Assembly: GCA_903839675.1 (NCBI GenBank)
Contig: CAIMDB010000025.1
Span: 1 to 32,744 of the forward strand
Direction: 5' to 3'
DNA: 32,744 nucleotides
From: an uncultured Sphingomonadales bacterium
GTDB taxonomy: Bacteria; Pseudomonadota; Alphaproteobacteria; Sphingomonadales; Sphingomonadaceae
Part shown: positions 1 through 7,610 of the stretch, one piece after another
How the letters are laid out: every line of letters begins with the position of its first letter
How positions within the stretch are numbered: position 1 is the first letter of the stretch
The notes under the pieces: generated by a model
Databases searched by the model: none
The model's input: the letters and a program-made list of their open reading frames with translations, nothing else
What the model was told of the DNA's origin: nothing
Program-made: the position numbers and the translations under genes

Positions 1-234
1 GCCGCGCCACCAGGACCGCCCCGCATGCCAGGCGCGATGGGCTTCATCGACCATGCGAACGACTTGCCCGTCTTCGGCCACAACATAATGCGCAGAGACC
101 TTCGCCTCCGGGTCGGCAAGGCGGGCAATCGCCGAGGCGCCGTCAATCATGCCGGTATAATGGAGGACCACCATCGACACAGGGAGCGCACGCGCATCAA
201 AGTTGGGCGAGGGCGTGTCGATGAAGTCCATCAT
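1..234 (-). CDS. N-acetylmuramoyl-L-alanine amidase, AmiD/AmpD-like (partial, 3' end off window)
   Basis: The first 78 residues of an Amidase_2 domain protein are visible; the gene runs off the left edge. Such enzymes are zinc amidases that cleave the bond between MurNAc and L-alanine in peptidoglycan or muropeptides during cell wall recycling. The zinc-ligand context HYT (His25) is seen, followed by SAHYVV (His49) and the AWHAG...WRG block (69-77), which resembles E. coli AmiD more than AmpD. No signal peptide is seen at the N terminus, so a cytoplasmic recycling role is possible. Two adjacent ATG codons (234 and 231) are available. The first shares its A with the stop codon of the upstream transporter gene (TGATG), so translation is probably coupled. 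The family assignment is firm; the exact substrate is not. Confidence 0.85.
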   Translation of the reverse strand, partial: MMDFIDTPSPNFDARALPVSMVVLHYTGMIDGASAIARLADPEAKVSAHYVVAEDGQVVRMVDEAHRAWHAGRSWWRG

Positions 235-1130
235 CAATCCTGTCGCTGCTCAGCGGCGCGCGCCGTGCGCAAGGTGACAATGGCAACGCCGATCAACACC
301 ACCACACCGCCTACGATCATCATTGGCGTCATCTTTGTGCCGAACCAATAAGACGCCGCCACCACCGAAATGACGGGGGTCGGCAGGGTCAGCGGCACGA
401 CCGTGCTGACAGGGTGGCGTTGCAACAAGATGCTCATGGCTCCCTGACCGATAACAGTAGAGCCCAGCGCGGAAAAGAGGATCCAGCCAAAGGTCGACAA
501 AGGCAGGTCCGGAATGCTGGAGAAGGCCGCCGGTTCCGCCACAAAAGCAATCGGGCCCAGCACGACCGCGCCAACCAGCCCGACCCATGCGTAAATCGTG
601 AGCACAGGCACCCCGATCAGCCGACGCTGGATGAGCGAGCAGATCGCCCAGACAAGGCTGGCCACCGCGGTGAGCGCGAGGCCAAGCCGTTCATCAACGG
701 CATGCGGATCAAAGACCACCAGCACGACGCCTGAAAAGGCGAGCGTCATGCCCGCAATCCGGTATTTGTGGATGCGCTCTCCCAGAAAGATCACCGCAAG
801 GATGAGCGAGAAAGGCGCACCAAGCTGCCCCGCGATGGCGAGTGCGCTAACATTGGTGGACACCGCCATCGAGATATTGACAATGATGTAGAACAGCGCC
901 CCCGACAACAGGCCAAGCGTCACCAATTCGCGCATCCGGCCTTCAATGAGCCGAAGCGCAGGCAGGCAGATGAGGAGCACCATCACCTGCCGCAACCATG
1001 CGGCGGTCAAAGGCTGAACAAGATCAACGCCTACCTTCACTGCGATCAGATTCAGACCCCACATCACGTTCATCGCGATGGCGACAAGGATGTCATAGCC
1101 TCCGAACTTGTATTGGGGTTGCGCGGTCAT
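234..1130 (-). CDS. EamA-family (drug/metabolite superfamily) inner-membrane transporter
   Basis: A 298-residue hydrophobic protein with about ten predicted membrane segments arranged as two EamA repeats, the usual length and layout of the drug/metabolite transporter superfamily. The first repeat opens with the typical MWGLNLIAVKVGV segment near residue 23. The second half carries the family pattern of a short cytoplasmic loop followed by the GSTVIGQGAMSILLQRHPV region. The substrate cannot be read from the sequence; EamA proteins export amino acids, nucleosides or other metabolites. It sits 21 nt downstream of a CheY-like gene and overlaps the amidase gene by 1 nt, so it is probably in the same transcript. 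A link to export of wall-recycling or amino acid products is only a guess from that neighbour. Confidence 0.85.
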   Translation of the reverse strand: MTAQPQYKFGGYDILVAIAMNVMWGLNLIAVKVGVDLVQPLTAAWLRQVMVLLICLPALRLIEGRMRELVTLGLLSGALFYIIVNISMAVSTNVSALAIAGQLGAPFSLILAVIFLGERIHKYRIAGMTLAFSGVVLVVFDPHAVDERLGLALTAVASLVWAICSLIQRRLIGVPVLTIYAWVGLVGAVVLGPIAFVAEPAAFSSIPDLPLSTFGWILFSALGSTVIGQGAMSILLQRHPVSTVVPLTLPTPVISVVAASYWFGTKMTPMMIVGGVVVLIGVAIVTLRTARAAEQRQD

Positions 1131-1151
1131 GCATCGGCCATAGAGCGACCG

Positions 1152-1520
1152 TCAGAGGAAGCCAAATCTTTGCAGCCGATGTGCCATTTTATCCTTGTCG
1201 AACGGCTTCAGCAGATAGGAATCTGCCCCTGCCCGCATCGCCCGGCGGATCTCGCGCAGGCGCGTTTCGGTAGAGCATAAAAGAATGCGGGGCTGCGGGG
1301 CGTCTTTGCGCGCGCGGATCGCCGTGGCGACCTCCGGCCCGTTCATATCTTCCATCCACCAATCAAGGACAATCAGCGCGGGCGATTTGGCGTCGCATTG
1401 CAGCAACGCCTCCCGTCCCGAGGCCGCTTCAGACACATCAAAGCCGAGCGGCTCCAGCATGTTGCGCACAATCGCGCGGATGAGCCGACTGTCATCAACG
1501 ATCAAGGCACTACGCGGCAT
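1152..1520 (-). CDS. CheY-like single-domain response regulator
   Basis: A stand-alone receiver domain of 122 residues with no output domain. Key residues are in place: acidic pair Asp9-Asp10, phosphoacceptor Asp53 in VLDWW, Ser/Thr in LLCST (83-84) and Lys105 in LLKPF. It should be phosphorylated by a histidine kinase and act by protein-protein contact, as CheY or DivK do. Its start codon lies inside the last 11 bases of the CheA-like kinase gene upstream, which makes that kinase the obvious phosphodonor. The nearby ChpT could be an alternative partner. No flagellar or chemoreceptor genes are in the window, so a flagellar-motor role is not supported here. Confidence 0.88.
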   Translation of the reverse strand: MPRSALIVDDSRLIRAIVRNMLEPLGFDVSEAASGREALLQCDAKSPALIVLDWWMEDMNGPEVATAIRARKDAPQPRILLCSTETRLREIRRAMRAGADSYLLKPFDKDKMAHRLQRFGFL

Positions 1521-2673
1521 GGACGACCTTTCGACGCGATGGCGCGCGCAGCGTGACCGTCAGCCCCTGCCCCGCCCTGCTGTCGTAAGCGACCTGGCCA
1601 CCCAAAAGATCGAGCCTTTGCGCCACCGCATCCAAACCGACGCCGCGGCCCGAAAGCGCTGTCACCTCCTGCGCGGTGCTAATCCCTGGAGACTGAAGAA
1701 TGGCTTCAATCGGAAGGCCGATCAGCCCGTTGGCATGGCCCACCGTGCGCAGGGCGGCTTCATCAACGCCGGCCCCGTCATCCGAAATGGCGAGGACCAG
1801 GTGGCCGCCCACCAACGCCGCGGACACATGGATTGTGCCCGCCTCTGGCTTGCCCAATTGTTGCCGCTCCGCAGGCGTTTCAATGCCATGGGACAGCGCA
1901 TTGCGGACGACATGAAGCAGCGGATCGCGCAGGCCATCCACCACTTCACGGTCGAACATGATGTGGCCGCCATCGATCACCAGTTCGACCTGCTTGCCGC
2001 AGCGCGCCGCCGTTTGGGCAACGATGGCGCCAAGCCCCGCGAAGATGCGGTCAACCGGCTGCTGGCTGCTCGCCGTCAGCGCACGGGCCATGGAGGCGAT
2101 ACGGGTCGACAATTCGGTAATGGCGGGCAGCATCGGGCTGTTTGGTTCAACGAACGACAGCAACTCCAGCAGTTCGCGCTGCCCGGCCTCCACCTCTTCC
2201 ATGCTGGTCGTGAGCAGCTCAAACTGTTCGGTCGGTATGCGGACCGTGCGGGTGCGCCGCTGGACAGGCCCTTGGCCCGGCTTTTCGTCCCGCCGCCTAT
2301 CAATGGGTTCAAAGCCAATGGCGCGGACCATGTCCGGCTCATCCGCATCGGACAACCCGACCCCGGCTTCCACCGCATCGGCCAAATCACCGAGTCGTTC
2401 AACCAGAGCGGCGACACCGGCCACAAAGTCTGGCGTGACCGGACACCGCCCGTCGCGCGCCTGCGCCAACCCACGCTCTGCGCCGTCGCAAAGCCGTTCA
2501 AAGCGTTCAAGATCAAGGAAACCGGCGTTGCCGCGCACGGTATGGACGAAGCGAAAAACGGCATCGAGCGCCGCGCGATCCTGTGGGCAGTCGACCCATC
2601 GAGCAAGCGACGGCCCCGCGCGCTCAAAGCCCTCGCGCAGGTCGGCTATGAATTCACCAAAGAGGTCCGTCAT
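1510..2673 (-). CDS. CheA-like histidine kinase without CheW domain
   Basis: 387 residues. An N-terminal HPt domain (about 1-105) carries the phosphorylatable His44 in FRFVHTVRGNAGF. A linker and dimerisation-like helical segment (about 145-215) follows. Then comes a CheA-type ATPase domain with N-box HVVRNALSHGIE (254-265), G1 box SDDGAGVD (297-304) and G2 box GRGVGLDAV (342-350). The protein ends about 30 residues after the G2 box, so the P5/CheW-like domain that couples CheA to receptors is missing, as is a recognisable P2 domain. E. coli CheA is about 650 residues. It overlaps the downstream CheY-like gene by 11 nt and follows chpT after 87 nt. The kinase call is firm; the input signal is unknown. 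Confidence 0.85.
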   Translation of the reverse strand: MTDLFGEFIADLREGFERAGPSLARWVDCPQDRAALDAVFRFVHTVRGNAGFLDLERFERLCDGAERGLAQARDGRCPVTPDFVAGVAALVERLGDLADAVEAGVGLSDADEPDMVRAIGFEPIDRRRDEKPGQGPVQRRTRTVRIPTEQFELLTTSMEEVEAGQRELLELLSFVEPNSPMLPAITELSTRIASMARALTASSQQPVDRIFAGLGAIVAQTAARCGKQVELVIDGGHIMFDREVVDGLRDPLLHVVRNALSHGIETPAERQQLGKPEAGTIHVSAALVGGHLVLAISDDGAGVDEAALRTVGHANGLIGLPIEAILQSPGISTAQEVTALSGRGVGLDAVAQRLDLLGGQVAYDSRAGQGLTVTLRAPSRRKVVHAA

Positions 2674-2760
2674 TCGAGATGCCCAAGTTACTCGGCACCC
2701 TCTAGGCGAAGACGGTTAATTTCGGCCAAAGACATAGCCGAAAGCGCTGACGTGTCCGCT

Positions 2761-3402
2761 TCAGCCGATCAGCGTCGCGCCAAACAGCAGAAACGGTTGA
2801 TCGGGTTCCGACACCTGAATTTCCCCGCCTGATTGCGTCGCGATCTGGTGCGCCATCCAGGCAGCTGCAACGCGCGGGGTCAATTCTGACTCCGCCAAAT
2901 CCCCGGTCAGCGCCTTGCGGATATTGTCATCAAGGATCAGCCGGTCACTCGTCGCCCGGACCGCGATTTCTGTGCGGTCGAGATGGATTTCAGCGCCCAC
3001 ATCCAGCTTGCCGCCGCGCACAAGCGTGTCACCTGCAATCATGGCGAGGTTCAGGAGAACCTTGATCGCCGGCTTGGCAAGCATCGGTTCGGCGACCATC
3101 CAGCCCAGTTCAAGCCGCTTGTTGTTGGAGAACAAACCTTCGATGGCTTGTTGTGCCTCGCGCACATCGACCTTGTCCCCAAAACCGCCGGCAGCGCCAA
3201 AGGCGAGGCGGAAGAATTTCAGCTTATTGGCCGATGTCCGCGCGCTATCCGCCAGCAGATCAAGGCATTGCTGGCGCATATCCTCATCGGTTTCGATGGC
3301 GAGAAGCTCGATGCCATTGTTGATTGACCCAACCGGGCTCAACAAATCGTGGCACAGCCGCGAACAGAGCAGGCTGGCAAATTCGACGGCATCGACCTTC
3401 AT
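2761..3402 (-). CDS. chpT: Histidine phosphotransferase ChpT
   Basis: 213 residues. ChpT relays phosphate from the hybrid kinase CckA to the cell-cycle regulators CtrA and CpdR in alphaproteobacteria. The N-terminal helix carries the phospho-accepting His18 in LCSRLCHDLLSPVGSINNG. The C-terminal half is a degenerate kinase-like fold without ATP-binding boxes, as known for this family. The chosen ATG has a GAGGA ribosome site about 8 nt upstream; a longer in-frame start at 3501 would run through the upstream gene and lacks family support. It is followed by a CheA-like/CheY-like pair, so phosphate exchange among these proteins is an attractive inference. Neither ctrA nor cckA is in the window. 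Confidence 0.88.
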   Translation of the reverse strand: MKVDAVEFASLLCSRLCHDLLSPVGSINNGIELLAIETDEDMRQQCLDLLADSARTSANKLKFFRLAFGAAGGFGDKVDVREAQQAIEGLFSNNKRLELGWMVAEPMLAKPAIKVLLNLAMIAGDTLVRGGKLDVGAEIHLDRTEIAVRATSDRLILDDNIRKALTGDLAESELTPRVAAAWMAHQIATQSGGEIQVSEPDQPFLLFGATLIG

Positions 3403-3439
3403 TCTTATGTCCTCAAAATGGCCGCAAACCGGCGCGCGG

Positions 3440-3862
3440 TCACCTTTGGCCCACGGAGTCCGGTGAGGCAAGTGCAACCGGAATGAACCTGTCGTGCACA
3501 TCGCCCTGCGCCACCGCCTGCCACGCCGTCACGCCGTCGGCACCGAGGATGATCCAATATTGGCCATCCGGTGCCGCCAGCCGTGCATCTTCGGCAGAAG
3601 GCTGTGCACGACCGCCGGGGTGCGAATGATAGCATCCGGTGACCTGCAGCCCACCGGACCGAGCATCGCGATGCGCAGCAATCAGGACGGCGGGATCAAT
3701 TTCAAAGCGGGTCTCCGGCCGTGCGGCGACATTGGCCGCTGGCCGAATGTCGGCAACCACCGCGCCTGCGCCCAAGAGCAACCCGCACACTTCCCGCCCC
3801 CGATCTGCATCGGCAAGCACCTGAAGGCGCGACAGCAATTCGCTTGATATCCGCAGCGTCAT
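3440..3862 (-). CDS. M67/JAB (JAMM) family metallopeptidase
   Basis: 140 residues, a minimal prokaryotic JAB domain. The complete JAMM zinc motif is visible: Glu24 in REVCGLLLG, then His79-Ser-His81 in GCYHSHPGG, ten residues, and Asp92 in PSAED. JAMM enzymes hydrolyse isopeptide or C-terminal peptide bonds, for example trimming ubiquitin-like sulfur carriers such as ThiS or CysO in bacteria. No sulfur-carrier gene is adjacent, so the substrate is open. The start chosen (MTLRISSELL) begins the domain; an in-frame ATG further upstream would overlap divergent rluD. It lies 37 nt upstream of chpT in the same direction. Only 17 bp separate its start from that of rluD. Confidence 0.87.
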   Translation of the reverse strand: MTLRISSELLSRLQVLADADRGREVCGLLLGAGAVVADIRPAANVAARPETRFEIDPAVLIAAHRDARSGGLQVTGCYHSHPGGRAQPSAEDARLAAPDGQYWIILGADGVTAWQAVAQGDVHDRFIPVALASPDSVGQR

Positions 3863-3879
3863 GGGCGCAAGGCTATTGC

Positions 3880-4836
3880 ATGAGCGATGGCACAATCCAA
3901 GAACAGGTGACAATCCCGGCTGAAATGGCAGGCTGGCGGCTTGACCGCGCACTCGCGGCCCTGCTGCCAACCTATTCGCGCGAACGGCTGAAGGCGCTCA
4001 TTTCGTCGGGTCAGGTGACCAGTGGCGGGCAGCTCTCCCGAGACCCTTCTGCCAAAGCCAAGGAAGGCGCGTCGTTCAGCATATCCGTGCCGCCGCCTGC
4101 CGTTGCGCACAATGAAGCACAGGACATCCCCATTGAGATCGTGTTCGAGGATGATCATCTGCTCGTCGTCGATAAACCCGCCGGAATGGTCGTCCATCCG
4201 GCCGCCGGTAATTACGATGGAACGATGGTCAACGCCTTGCTCCATCATTGCCACGGCCGACTCTCCGGCATTGGCGGGGTCGCGCGACCCGGCATTGTTC
4301 ACCGAATCGACAAGGATACTTCGGGGCTGCTGGTCGTCGCCAAAACTGATCCCGCGCATGAAGGCCTCGCCGCTCAATTTGCCAAACACAGCATCGAACG
4401 GCGCTATGCAGCGATTGTCGCAGGGCTGCCCAAGACCGGATCAGGCACGGTAGACGCCAATCTTGCCCGATCGTCGACCGACCGGAAGAAGATCGCCATT
4501 GTCAGCGTCGGGCGCGGCAAACGTGCCGTCACCCATTGGCGGCTGGTGGAAACACTGAAGCAGGCGGCGCTCATGGAATGCCAGCTTGAAACCGGGCGCA
4601 CGCATCAGGTGCGCGTCCACATGGCGTCCATCGGCCACCCTCTTTTGGGTGATCCCGTTTATGGTCGCTCCCGCTCGGAACATCGCGAGGTTCTGAAGCG
4701 TTTGGACTTCAATAGACAGGCGCTTCACGCGGCAAGATTAGGATTTGTTCATCCGATCACCGGGGGGACTTTAACTTTCGACAGTCCCATCCCATCTGAT
4801 ATGCAGCAACTGTTAAGCTACCTACGGGTATCATGA
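3880..4836 (+). CDS. rluD: Ribosomal large subunit pseudouridine synthase RluD (RluA family)
   Basis: 318 residues, close to the usual length of about 325. RluD converts uridines of 23S rRNA helix 69 to pseudouridine. An N-terminal S4 RNA-binding domain (about 15-75) is followed by the RluA catalytic domain with HRIDKDTSGLL (141-151), whose Asp144 is the catalytic residue. Later conserved blocks are LETGRTHQVRVHMASIGHPLLGD. The ATG at 3880 is preceded by an AAGG ribosome site at about 7 nt. Longer in-frame starts run through the divergent metallopeptidase gene. It is followed after 53 nt by rpoH, an arrangement I recall from other alphaproteobacteria. Confidence 0.92.
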   Translation: MSDGTIQEQVTIPAEMAGWRLDRALAALLPTYSRERLKALISSGQVTSGGQLSRDPSAKAKEGASFSISVPPPAVAHNEAQDIPIEIVFEDDHLLVVDKPAGMVVHPAAGNYDGTMVNALLHHCHGRLSGIGGVARPGIVHRIDKDTSGLLVVAKTDPAHEGLAAQFAKHSIERRYAAIVAGLPKTGSGTVDANLARSSTDRKKIAIVSVGRGKRAVTHWRLVETLKQAALMECQLETGRTHQVRVHMASIGHPLLGDPVYGRSRSEHREVLKRLDFNRQALHAARLGFVHPITGGTLTFDSPIPSDMQQLLSYLRVS

Positions 4837-4889
4837 CAAAGTCTGATGCAGTTCCACCGATTAAGGGAACTGCGGACAGGGAGATTAAA

Positions 4890-5813
4890 ATGACCGGCAA
4901 AGCGCTGGCTGTGAAACGTAAAAGTGCGAGCACCATTCCTGCGCTCAACAGCGAGGATGGACTCAACCGCTATTTGGCTGAGATCAAGAAGTTCCCGATT
5001 CTGACCGCAGAAGAGGAATATATGCTCGCCAAGCGGTTTGAGGAGCATCAGGATCCGGAGGCGGCCGCCAAGCTGGTGACGTCGCATCTGCGCCTCGTGG
5101 CGAAAATCGCCATGGGCTATCGCGGCTATGGCCTGCCCGTCAGTGAACTGATCGCGGAAGGCAATATCGGCCTGATACAGGGCGTAAAGAAGTTTGAGGC
5201 AGATCGCGGTTTCCGCGTCGCCACTTACGCCATGTGGTGGATCAAGGCGTCGATCCAGGAATTCATCCTGCGGTCGTGGAGCCTTGTGAAGCTTGGCACG
5301 ACGGCAGCGCAAAAGAAGCTGTTCTTCAACCTGCGCCGGATGAAGAAAAACCTCGAAGCCTATGAGGATGGCGATCTTCGCCCGGAAGACGTGCGCAAAA
5401 TCGCGACCGACCTTGGCGTGACGGAAGACGAAGTCATCAGCATGAACCGCCGTATGCTCGGCGGCGGCGATACCTCGCTCAATGTTTCGCTCAACGAAGA
5501 TGGCGAAGGCCAGTGGCAGGACACGTTGGTCGATGGCGGTCCGTTGCAGGATGAGATCGTGGCCGACGCGGAAGAGCGTATTCAACGACACGCGCTCCTC
5601 ATCGAGGCGATGCAGAATCTGACCGATCGTGAAAAGCAGATCCTGACCGACCGCCGTCTGGTCGATGAACCCCGCACACTGGAAGAATTGAGCCAGGAAT
5701 TTGGCGTCTCCCGCGAACGCGTCCGCCAGATTGAGGTGCGCGCCTTTGAAAAGCTGCAAAAGGCGATGATGCGGATCGCGGGTGAACGGCACCTTCTGCC
5801 CGCAGCGGCCTGA
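4890..5813 (+). CDS. rpoH: RNA polymerase sigma-32 factor RpoH (heat shock)
   Basis: 307 residues, the usual size for an alphaproteobacterial RpoH. Region 2 includes LRLVAKIAMGYRGYG and the -10-recognising block ATYAMWWIKASIQEFI. The RpoH box QKKLFFNLR (141-149) distinguishes it from RpoD. Region 4.2 carries the helix-turn-helix ELSQEFGVSRERVRQIE near the C terminus. It directs transcription of chaperone and protease genes. The ATG chosen has GGGAG seven nt upstream; an in-frame ATG at 4833 overlaps the end of rluD and has no such site. A strong terminator follows 30 nt after the stop, so rluD-rpoH ends there. I see no convincing heat-shock promoter in the 53 nt before it. Confidence 0.95.
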   Translation: MTGKALAVKRKSASTIPALNSEDGLNRYLAEIKKFPILTAEEEYMLAKRFEEHQDPEAAAKLVTSHLRLVAKIAMGYRGYGLPVSELIAEGNIGLIQGVKKFEADRGFRVATYAMWWIKASIQEFILRSWSLVKLGTTAAQKKLFFNLRRMKKNLEAYEDGDLRPEDVRKIATDLGVTEDEVISMNRRMLGGGDTSLNVSLNEDGEGQWQDTLVDGGPLQDEIVADAEERIQRHALLIEAMQNLTDREKQILTDRRLVDEPRTLEELSQEFGVSRERVRQIEVRAFEKLQKAMMRIAGERHLLPAAA

Positions 5814-5843
5814 TTTAAACCAAGGCCCTGATTTAAAAAGTTA

Positions 5844-5885
5844 AGCGGGCGGGGATCATCACCGATCCCCGCCCGCTCTTTTTTT
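5844..5885 (+). terminator. Rho-independent terminator after rpoH
   Basis: A perfect 14-bp GC-rich stem (5844-5857 with 5864-5877, core CGGGCGGGGATC) encloses a 6-nt loop and is followed by C and seven T (5878-5885). The T-run overlaps the stop codon of the convergent monooxygenase gene. On the minus strand the stem is followed by a shorter T-rich stretch (TAACTTTTTAAA), so it may serve both convergent genes. Confidence 0.95.
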
Positions 5886-7392
5886 AGTTATAGACGAACT
5901 CTGCACCATCAAGGTTGATCGCCGGGATTTCATCCTTCTCGATCCAATAATCCTGATTGTGTCGCCATTCAGGCTTATCGCCGCGACGAGGCATTTTGTG
6001 GATGTCGCGCGCCAGATAGCCGGGGTTGAAATTGTCTTCCTCAATCCATGGCAAGAGCGGCATATTGTGGTCTTCCGGTCGCAGCTGGACCTCGACCCGC
6101 TTTGCACCTTGCCCCGACATCTTGTTCAGCAGCTTCGTTACGAAATCGCCGAGAATGTCCACGCGCAGCGTCCAGCTCGCGCGGAAATAGCCGAACACCC
6201 AAAGCATATTGGGCACGCCTGTGAACATCATGCCGCGATAGTTGACTGTTTCCGACCAATCGACCGACTTGCCATCCACTTCAAACGGGATGTCGCCGAG
6301 CACCGAGAGCTTAAAGCCCGTCGCCGCCATGATGATGTCGGCTTCCAGCTCTTCGCCGGATTTGAGCAGGATGCCCTTTTCGGTGAAGCGCTCGATATGG
6401 TCTGTGACCACACTGACCTGACCCTTGGCGGCCGCCTGGAAAATATCGCCGTCCGGGCAGAAGGCCAGACGCTGCTGCCAGGGCCGATATTTGGGCGTGA
6501 AGTGCGGTTCAAACGGGAAGTCTTCCCCGCCATACATGCGGATCAGCCCGCGCAATTCTTCGACGACCGCGTCCGGCTCTGCAAGGCAGCGCTTGGTGAG
6601 GACATCCTGATCAAAAAGGATCTGCTGGCGCACGACGCGGTGGATGGTCGGTTCATCAATCCCAATCTCGCGCAGCCGGTCTGCCAGTTCATTCTGGTTC
6701 GGGCTGCAGAAGAAATAGGTGGGGGACCGCTGGAGCATCGTCACATGCGCAGCCTTGCCGGCCATCGCGGGGATCACCGTGGCCGCGGTCGCGCCGGAGC
6801 CAATGACGACCACCTTCTTGCCCGTCACATCAATGTCCGGTGACCACTTCATCGCATGGATGAAGAGGCCCTTATAGTCAGACATGCCCTGCCAGTCCGG
6901 GATGTAGGGGTCGTGGTGGTTATAATAGCCTTGGCACATCCACAGGAAGTTGCAGGTAAAGCTGTGGGTTTTCCCGTCGGCCTTGCTGAGCGCGTCAACG
7001 GTCCACAGGTTGGTTGCGCGCGAAAAGCTGCAATGCGTGATGGTATGGCCATAGCGGATGTGCGGGTTGAGATCGTTCTCCTCAATCACCTCGCCCATAT
7101 ATTTCAGGATCTCTTCGGCGGACGCGATCGGGGCGCCCACCCAGGGCTTGAACCGATAGCCGAAGGTGTAGAGATCTGAGTCGGAGCGGACGCCGGGGTA
7201 TTTGTGCGTGTCCCACGTGCCGCCAAATGTGTCCTTCGAGTCGAGAATCGCAAAGGTTTTGCCGGGGGACTGCTCCAGAAGATGGACGGCCGATCCGATG
7301 CCGGAAATTCCGGCTCCTGCAATCAAAACGTCGAAATGCGTAACGTCATTCGTGCCTTCCGCTTCGCGCGGCCGTTCGACTGTGTCGAGCAT
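5884..7392 (-). CDS. Flavin-containing / Baeyer-Villiger monooxygenase, EthA type
   Basis: 502 residues. It has an FAD-binding Rossmann motif GAGISG (26-31) and a following FGGTWDTHKYPGVRSDSD block typical of Baeyer-Villiger enzymes. A CQGYYNHHDPYIPDW segment (153-167) stands at the position of the family fingerprint in the EthA variant form. The NADPH-binding Rossmann motif GSGATA (198-203) and a C-terminal MAATGF motif are also present. EthA-like enzymes insert oxygen beside a ketone to give an ester, or oxidise sulfur compounds; the natural substrate here is unknown. A GAGGGTAGAGG stretch directly before the ATG supplies the ribosome site. It diverges from a thiolase gene across 218 nt. 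That spacer contains a TTGA-N6-TCAA half-palindrome (7450-7463) but no regulator gene. Confidence 0.9.
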   Translation of the reverse strand: MLDTVERPREAEGTNDVTHFDVLIAGAGISGIGSAVHLLEQSPGKTFAILDSKDTFGGTWDTHKYPGVRSDSDLYTFGYRFKPWVGAPIASAEEILKYMGEVIEENDLNPHIRYGHTITHCSFSRATNLWTVDALSKADGKTHSFTCNFLWMCQGYYNHHDPYIPDWQGMSDYKGLFIHAMKWSPDIDVTGKKVVVIGSGATAATVIPAMAGKAAHVTMLQRSPTYFFCSPNQNELADRLREIGIDEPTIHRVVRQQILFDQDVLTKRCLAEPDAVVEELRGLIRMYGGEDFPFEPHFTPKYRPWQQRLAFCPDGDIFQAAAKGQVSVVTDHIERFTEKGILLKSGEELEADIIMAATGFKLSVLGDIPFEVDGKSVDWSETVNYRGMMFTGVPNMLWVFGYFRASWTLRVDILGDFVTKLLNKMSGQGAKRVEVQLRPEDHNMPLLPWIEEDNFNPGYLARDIHKMPRRGDKPEWRHNQDYWIEKDEIPAINLDGAEFVYN

Positions 7393-7610
7393 CCTCTACC
7401 CTCTCTCACTGTTGTTTTTGTATTTTCAGATAAGATGATGACGGGCACATTGACTGAAATCAACCTTGTCACATGCACCAGTATCAACGGGTGAAAAGCT
7501 GTGCGGTCAGGCCATGTTGCGCTGCAAAAACTTCTGCTTGAATTCGCAGCCGCGTTGCGGGACAGCGGCGCCAACATTGCAGCTTGAGTCGTTTGGAAAG
7601 GATTGCCGAA

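Noticed and set aside
2712-2719. CtrA-binding half-site TTAACCGT upstream of the kinase gene
   Set aside because: Only a half-site with one mismatch and no second TTAA at the right spacing; too weak to annotate.
1285-2832. 515-codon plus-strand open frame opposite the kinase and receiver genes
   Set aside because: It is antisense to two clearly homologous genes, its translation is rich in Arg/His with no domain, and GC-rich DNA produces such shadow frames.
4818-5792. 324-codon minus-strand open frame opposite rpoH
   Set aside because: Covers almost exactly the conserved rpoH gene in antisense and has no protein-family features.
5814-5843. Duplicated CCTGATTTAAA stretch after rpoH
   Set aside because: A short tandem similarity next to the stop codon, likely local duplication with no evident function.
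7393-7610. Operator or promoter elements between the monooxygenase and thiolase genes
   Set aside because: Only a short TTGA-N6-TCAA symmetry (7450-7463) and no well-spaced -35/-10 pair; insufficient for a call.
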